Shown: in pieces, positions 23,559 to 27,839 of the stretch | Position numbering within the stretch: position 1 is the first letter of the stretch | Layout of the letters: every line of letters begins with the position of its first letter | Assembly: GCA_040902925.1 (NCBI GenBank) | Contig: JBBDWJ010000175.1 | Coordinates: 1-27,839, forward strand | Direction: 5' to 3' | Origin: JBBDWJ01 sp040902925 | GTDB lineage: Bacteria > Acidobacteriota > Terriglobia > Bryobacterales > UBA6623 | Length of the DNA: 27,839 nt | The notes under the pieces: model-generated | The model's database searches: none | Seen by the model: only the letters and a program-made list of their open reading frames with translations | What the model was told of the DNA's origin: nothing | Made by a program: the position numbers and the translations under genes

Positions 23559-25229
23559 GTGCCGAGCTTGAAATGGCGGTTCCTAGTGCTTTCCACACTG
23601 GCGGCCGTGCCATTCATCCATTTCCTGCTTACGCATCGCTACGGATTTCTCTATCCGGAAGTGTTGTTTGCCCTGGCGCTGTTCCTGATTCCCTGCGCGT
23701 TGTTGGCAGCCTTGTCGAAAAAGGAGGTTGCCTTTCATCTGGTGGCGCTCATCCTCATCCTTCTGGTCTCGACCAACGCCATCCACATCAGTCTTTTTCC
23801 AGACCTGCGGCTGAGGTACATCCTGAGCGCTTTGGCGGCCCTCACCGCTGCCGGGATGTATTTCATGCGCGACAAGTTTTATTACATCGTTTTGGTCTTC
23901 GCCATCTCAGTACTGGGCACCGATACCGCTCAAGCCGTCGTGGAATGGGCCTCCCAACAGGCAACTTCTGATTCGCAATCGAACCCCTCCAGCCGGCGGC
24001 ATGTGGTCTACCTGATTCTGGATTCGCAAATCGGACTAGCGGGATTCCCGAGGGACATTCCCGAGTCAGCGGAGGCGGAGTTCGCGCTCCGAAGTGTTCT
24101 GGCGGACAATCAGTTTACAATCTACCCCAACGCCTTCAGTAACTATCAATTTTCAAAGGACTCCATCCCCAGCATCCTCAATCGACGCCTCATCCCCAAG
24201 ACGGGCTACTATTTCCGGGACGAGCCTCTTAAGACTGTCCTATTAGAGAATGCCTTGTTTGAGCAGTACGCAACAAAGGGCTATGCCGTCAACGCCTATT
24301 ACTCCGACTATATCGGGTTCCCCTCCACTGAATTCGAGGTCACAAGCCGCACCTACTACCTGAACAGCCTAGCCGTTCTTCACGGGCTACTCGAGTCGAA
24401 GCTGAGGTGGCCGTCCCGGCTGCATCAACTGCTCACTATTTATTTCCAGGCCGATGCATTCCTGTGGGAAGCTTACGTGCGGCTCGCTTCGGAACGGTTC
24501 CGACCCAAAAGGCTGAGACTCGGCCCTTTGGCCGTCGCCCATGTTTGGCCGAACCAGCTTCTATCGGATATCCGTACCGCTGAGCGCGACACGCTGTTTT
24601 TCGCGCACCTCCTTACACCGCACGACCCCTATGTCTACGAGGCCACGGGACAAGTCCGTGATCCGGAGGAATGGACGCTGGAGGCAGACATGGATTCATT
24701 CGAGCGGTCCCGGTACGTGAATCTTTACCGGCGCTATGCGAACCAAGTCATCTATCTAAGCCGCCAATTAGGAGCCTTCTTGCAAGAGCTGCGGGACATC
24801 GGCGTCTACGACTCCACGACCGTGGTGATTCACGGCGACCACGGCTCGCGAATCCGGTTGTTGAAGGAGGGCGAGAGGCAAGAGTGGGAGAAGCTCAGAG
24901 TCTCAACGCCGGATTGTCCCTACGTGAGCCGCTACGACTACGTTTCCGAGCCCGAGTTGCGCGATCTATTGGACCGATTTTCGACTCTGTTCGCCGTAAA
25001 GCACGCTCAGGCGCGGGAGTCCCAAATCATGGAAGAGAAAGGGAGCGTTTCTTATTTTTTACAAAAGGAATTCGACACTTCGGGGCAGAACATCGATCCT
25101 AACTGGAATTCCGTCTATTTGTTCAACGCTGATGGCGCCCCACAAGAAATACCTTTACTGGAACTATGGAACGAGAACAATGAGGTTTCAATACCGAATG
25201 ACGATCTACAGACGTTTTCTAATCGCTAG
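23559..25229 (+). CDS. Membrane protein with sulfatase/alkaline-phosphatase-like domain
   Basis: 556 residues from the GTG at 23559, chosen for the G-rich ribosome binding region just upstream (GGGAAAGGCGGG). A TTG at 23514 is also in frame. Five hydrophobic helices fill about residues 6-125. The extracytoplasmic domain starts near 147 with HVVYLILDSQ, where D155 is the expected first metal ligand. Other marks are HLLTPHDPY with H355/D356 and VVIHGDHGSR with D427/H428, as in LTA-synthase or phosphoethanolamine-transferase-like enzymes. The usual Thr/Ser nucleophile is not obvious in NAFSNYQFSKDSIPSILN. It may modify a surface glycan or lipid. It is paired with the small AYLDP protein that overlaps its 3' end. 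Its codons look a little less GC-rich than those of its neighbours. Confidence 0.8.
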   Translation: MPSLKWRFLVLSTLAAVPFIHFLLTHRYGFLYPEVLFALALFLIPCALLAALSKKEVAFHLVALILILLVSTNAIHISLFPDLRLRYILSALAALTAAGMYFMRDKFYYIVLVFAISVLGTDTAQAVVEWASQQATSDSQSNPSSRRHVVYLILDSQIGLAGFPRDIPESAEAEFALRSVLADNQFTIYPNAFSNYQFSKDSIPSILNRRLIPKTGYYFRDEPLKTVLLENALFEQYATKGYAVNAYYSDYIGFPSTEFEVTSRTYYLNSLAVLHGLLESKLRWPSRLHQLLTIYFQADAFLWEAYVRLASERFRPKRLRLGPLAVAHVWPNQLLSDIRTAERDTLFFAHLLTPHDPYVYEATGQVRDPEEWTLEADMDSFERSRYVNLYRRYANQVIYLSRQLGAFLQELRDIGVYDSTTVVIHGDHGSRIRLLKEGERQEWEKLRVSTPDCPYVSRYDYVSEPELRDLLDRFSTLFAVKHAQARESQIMEEKGSVSYFLQKEFDTSGQNIDPNWNSVYLFNADGAPQEIPLLELWNENNEVSIPNDDLQTFSNR

Positions 25230-25401
25230 TACCGTAGCTTTGCTGGTTGTACCAGCTCAGGCCCACGCCTACCTCGACCCGTCCTCCGGGAGCATGCTTT
25301 TGCAGATCGCGGTCGGGGGTTTCCTGGCCGCCCTGGTTACTTTGAAGATGTACTGGCGAAAAGCACGCTCCGTGTTTCGCCGCAAGCCGTCTTCGGAATA
25401 A
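25198..25401 (+). CDS. Small exported AYLDP-type membrane protein
   Basis: 67 residues: a signal sequence (MTIYRRFLIASTVALLVVPA), the motif HAYLDPSSGSMLLQ (residues about 23-36), a hydrophobic helix (IAVGGFLAALVTLKMYW) and a basic tail. This layout (AYLDPGSGS, one helix, RR tail) is familiar next to sulfatase-like or glycosyltransferase genes of surface polysaccharide clusters. Its role is unknown. I prefer the ATG at 25198, with GAGG at 25182-25185. An ATG at 25180 is also possible. Both starts overlap the end of the upstream gene, so translation is coupled and the two products probably work together. Confidence 0.75.
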   Translation: MTIYRRFLIASTVALLVVPAQAHAYLDPSSGSMLLQIAVGGFLAALVTLKMYWRKARSVFRRKPSSE

Positions 25402-25716
25402 GAACAGATTCAGGCCTCCGTTTGGAACTATCCCAGGTTTCGCGGATCTGAATGGCGCCACGATCTCTCCATAGCGGTCTCGGGAACGGCGGACGACACT
25501 GGAAGCCAACGCGGCGATCTAGGCGCCCAACCGGGAACCGCACGCTATTGAGCGGACAAGAAACCACCCCGCCTTCCACGTTGATTCGCTCGTGCTCAGA
25601 TGTACGCGAGACGGAACGCCGCCCTTATTTTGATCGTGTTGGCTGCCCACCGGCATCGGCACGAACCGGGTAGCTACAATAAGGAGGCAATCCTCGGGCG
25701 GCGAACGACAGACTTC
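25402..25716. other. 315-bp gap before the nucleotidyltransferase gene
   Basis: No gene is supported. TACAAT (25675-25680) is a possible -10, without a good -35. TAAGGAGG (25680-25687) looks like a perfect Shine-Dalgarno but has no start codon at the right distance; the ATG at 25717 is 30 bases on. Confidence 0.45.
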
Positions 25717-26358
25717 ATGATCAATGACCCGCTGAAATCGCCGGTTCGTTTCTTTCGGGGCACGGCGTTGCGTTCCGGGCGCGTCGGTATTTTTCCCGGC
25801 GCTTTCAATCCGCCTACGCGCGCGCACTTGGCCCTGGCCCGAGCTGCCCGCGAGCAACACGAACTCCAGCAGGTTACGTTCATGTTGCCGCAGGCCTTTC
25901 CCCACAAGTCCTATGCGGGCGCCTCGTTTGACGAACGGTTGGCGCTTCTGGAGGAAGCGCTGGCGGGCGATCCGACAATGGCTATCGCCACGAGCGAGGG
26001 CGGGCTGGTGATCGAGTTCGTGCGGGCGTTCCGGGTTGCCTGCGGCGGAGAAGTAGAGATTCATGTGCTGTGCGGGCGTGACGCCGCGGAGCGCATCGCC
26101 GATTGGGACTACTGTGACGGCCCAATGTTTTCCGAGCAACTACAGGAGTTTCACATGTTGGTGGCTTCGCGGGAGGGCGATTACAACGTTCCGCCCGAAT
26201 ACGCCGGCAGCGTCCGTCTGGTCAAAATGCCGCCTGGATATGACGAACATTCTTCCACGGCCGTGCGCGAGGCGATGGATACCGGCCGTCCTTGGGAACA
26301 TCTCGTGCCTGAAAACGTGGTGGGTCAAATCCGCAAGCTGAGACTATACGAGGAGTAG
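25717..26358 (+). CDS. NadD-like nucleotidyltransferase
   Basis: 213 residues. The nucleotidyltransferase fold starts with GRVGIFPGAFNPPTRAHLALA. The phosphate-binding motif, usually HxGH or TxGH, reads T34-R35-A36-H37, with Ala for Gly. The second motif is HSSTAVREAM (S179-S180-T181, R184), equal to the ISSTxIR of NadD. It probably transfers AMP to nicotinate mononucleotide or a similar ribonucleotide. I do not assign nadD because of the altered motif and because the middle region (VHVLCGRDAAERIADWD) is only generally similar. The frame is open up to an ATG at 25600, but that part is not family-like. The gene converges on guaB with a five-base gap. Confidence 0.78.
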   Translation: MINDPLKSPVRFFRGTALRSGRVGIFPGAFNPPTRAHLALARAAREQHELQQVTFMLPQAFPHKSYAGASFDERLALLEEALAGDPTMAIATSEGGLVIEFVRAFRVACGGEVEIHVLCGRDAAERIADWDYCDGPMFSEQLQEFHMLVASREGDYNVPPEYAGSVRLVKMPPGYDEHSSTAVREAMDTGRPWEHLVPENVVGQIRKLRLYEE

Positions 26359-26363
26359 GCTGA

Positions 26364-27818
26364 TCACCGCTCGACCTGGTAATTCGGGGCCTCTTTGGTG
26401 ATCAAAACATCGTGCACGTGGGCTTCGCGCAAGCCCGCGGTCGTGATGCGCACGAAGCGCGTCTTCTCCCTCATCTCGGGAATCGACGCGCAGCCGCAGT
26501 AGCCCATGCCGGCGCGCACTCCACCGACAAGCTGGTGAACCATCTCCGAAAGCGGCCCCTTGTAAGGAACGCGCCCCTCGACGCCTTCCGGCACGAGTTT
26601 GCCCGGCGTCGCTTGGGCGTAGCGGTCGCTGCCTTCCGACATAGCGCCCATCGAGCCCATGCCGCGGTAGGTCTTGTACGTGCGGCCCTGGTATAGCACT
26701 GTCTCGCCGGGGCTTTCATCGGTGCCCGCAAACAAGCTGCCGATCATGACCGTGTGCGCGCCGGCGGCGATTGCCTTCGTAATGTCGCCGGAATACTTCA
26801 CGCCGCCATCGGAGATGATCGGGACGCCCGCCTGTCTGGCCGCGGCGGCGCATTCGCTGATCGCGGTGATTTGCGGCACGCCCGCCCCGGAGATGATTCG
26901 CGTCGTGCAAATCGAGCCTGGACCGATGCCGACTTTGATGGCGTCAACCTCGAGCGTGATCAGATCCGTGACGGCTTCGGCCGTCGCGACGTTGCCGGCG
27001 ATGATCTGCACGTTGGGCATCTTCTGTCGCATGCGCCGGATGGTGTCCATCACGCGGCTGCTGTGGCCATGGGCCGTGTCGACCGTGAGTACGTCGACTT
27101 TCTTGCTTACCAGTTCCTGCGCGCGCTCGATAGCGTCTTCGCCCGAGCCTACGGCAGCGCCAACGAGCAGGCGGCCCTGGTCGTCCTTGGCCGCATTGGG
27201 GTACTTGCGCTTCTTCTGGATGTCCTTAACCGTGATCAGCCCTTTGAGCAGTCCCTCGGCGTCGACCACCAACAGCTTCTCGATGCGATGCTCGTGTAGA
27301 ATCTTTTCCGCCTCTTCCAGCGTTGTGCCCACACTGACGGTGACCAGATTCTCTTTGGTCATCACGTCTTTGATCGGCAAGTCCGAGCGCGTCTCGAAGC
27401 GCAGATCGCGGTTGGTCAGAATGCCAACGAGTTTCCCGTTGGTTGTGACGGGCACGCCCGAGATTCTGTAGCGGCCCATCAGCTCTTGTGCGTGCGAGAT
27501 CTTGTCCTCGGGCGCAACCGTGATGGGGTCGACGATCATGCCGCTTTCACTGCGTTTGACGCGGTCTACTTCCTCGGCCTGCCGCTCGATCGGCATGTTG
27601 CGGTGGATGAAGCCCAGCCCGCCTTGCTGCGCGAGCGCGATGGCGAGGTGTGCCTCGGTGACCGTGTCCATCGCGGCGCTGATGATCGGGATGTTGAGCG
27701 TGATCTTGCGGGTCAGGCACGTCCGTGTATCAACTTCGGACGGGAGAACGGAACTGTAGGCGGGAAGAAGTAAGACGTCGTCGAAAGTAAGAGCTTCCGG
27801 TACGGGATAAGAAACCAT
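26364..27818 (-). CDS. guaB: IMP dehydrogenase
   Basis: 484 residues, full length. It oxidises IMP to XMP with NAD+, the committed step to guanine nucleotides, in the cytoplasm. The N-terminus PEALTFDDVLLLPAYS is typical. Two CBS domains (about 95-205, including KLVGILTNRD and GLLKGLITVKDI) interrupt the TIM barrel. The catalytic loop is GIGPGSICTTR with Cys304. The IMP-binding SDGGVKYSGDI and the mobile flap with YRGMGSM are present. No Shine-Dalgarno is visible. TATCAT lies five bases before the ATG on the minus strand, so the mRNA may be leaderless. It converges with the NadD-like gene. Confidence 0.98.
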   Translation of the reverse strand: MVSYPVPEALTFDDVLLLPAYSSVLPSEVDTRTCLTRKITLNIPIISAAMDTVTEAHLAIALAQQGGLGFIHRNMPIERQAEEVDRVKRSESGMIVDPITVAPEDKISHAQELMGRYRISGVPVTTNGKLVGILTNRDLRFETRSDLPIKDVMTKENLVTVSVGTTLEEAEKILHEHRIEKLLVVDAEGLLKGLITVKDIQKKRKYPNAAKDDQGRLLVGAAVGSGEDAIERAQELVSKKVDVLTVDTAHGHSSRVMDTIRRMRQKMPNVQIIAGNVATAEAVTDLITLEVDAIKVGIGPGSICTTRIISGAGVPQITAISECAAAARQAGVPIISDGGVKYSGDITKAIAAGAHTVMIGSLFAGTDESPGETVLYQGRTYKTYRGMGSMGAMSEGSDRYAQATPGKLVPEGVEGRVPYKGPLSEMVHQLVGGVRAGMGYCGCASIPEMREKTRFVRITTAGLREAHVHDVLITKEAPNYQVER

Positions 27819-27839
27819 ACGTCATGATATGCAAGGTAC

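Overview
The window (27,839 bases, GC-rich, estimated by eye at about 60%) looks like chromosome from an Acidobacteriota-type bacterium of the Solibacter/Bryobacterales kind. This placement is an inference. It rests on the combination of a PSD1 cytochrome/DUF1549/DUF1553 protein with a DUF1501 protein, a Tat-type NIPSNAP protein, an ECF sigma/anti-sigma operon with a secreted protein, a PA/PDZ M28 peptidase, and a sulfatase-like membrane protein followed by a tiny 'AYLDP' protein. Planctomycetota is the main alternative. There is no rRNA, tRNA, CRISPR array or recognisable transposase.

Layout. 1-1300: a GT39-like membrane glycosyltransferase (minus), apparently cut by an in-frame stop, with a promoter. 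1590-2810: a small basic secreted protein and a NIPSNAP-family protein. 2880-6410 (minus): a REC-HD-GYP c-di-GMP phosphodiesterase and a hybrid histidine kinase with one intact and one degenerate receiver. 6700-9240 (minus): an operon of ECF sigma factor, zinc-finger anti-sigma factor and a secreted protein. 9400-10355: a VapBC-type toxin-antitoxin pair with a perfect inverted repeat over its start, plus a small antitoxin-like protein. 10384-16195: a DUF1501 gene and a PSD1 gene (both minus), normally adjacent, here separated by about 1.9 kb. That gap carries a degraded antitoxin/RelE pair, a 74-bp nested palindromic element and a Phd/PIN toxin-antitoxin pair, all on the plus strand. 16284-16715: a GNAT acetyltransferase. 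16854-19715: an operon of DsbA-like thioredoxin and M28 peptidase. 20092-22871: pyrimidine-nucleoside phosphorylase and a concentrative nucleoside transporter (nucleoside salvage). 22872-23558: non-coding, with a strong extended -10 promoter and a long leader. 23559-25401: the sulfatase-like membrane protein and its small partner. 25717-27818: a NadD-like nucleotidyltransferase, convergent with guaB.

The most interesting reading concerns the split DUF1501/PSD1 pair. Both genes have a good promoter of their own. At each promoter sit palindromes with an AGCGCT core of the LacI-family operator type: at about +7 to +20 for DUF1501, and overlapping the -35 plus a second site 21 bp upstream for PSD1. 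The two genes may therefore still be co-regulated although a toxin-antitoxin island separates them. Several genes in the window also have a -10-like hexamer 5-7 nt before the start codon and no Shine-Dalgarno, which suggests leaderless mRNAs.
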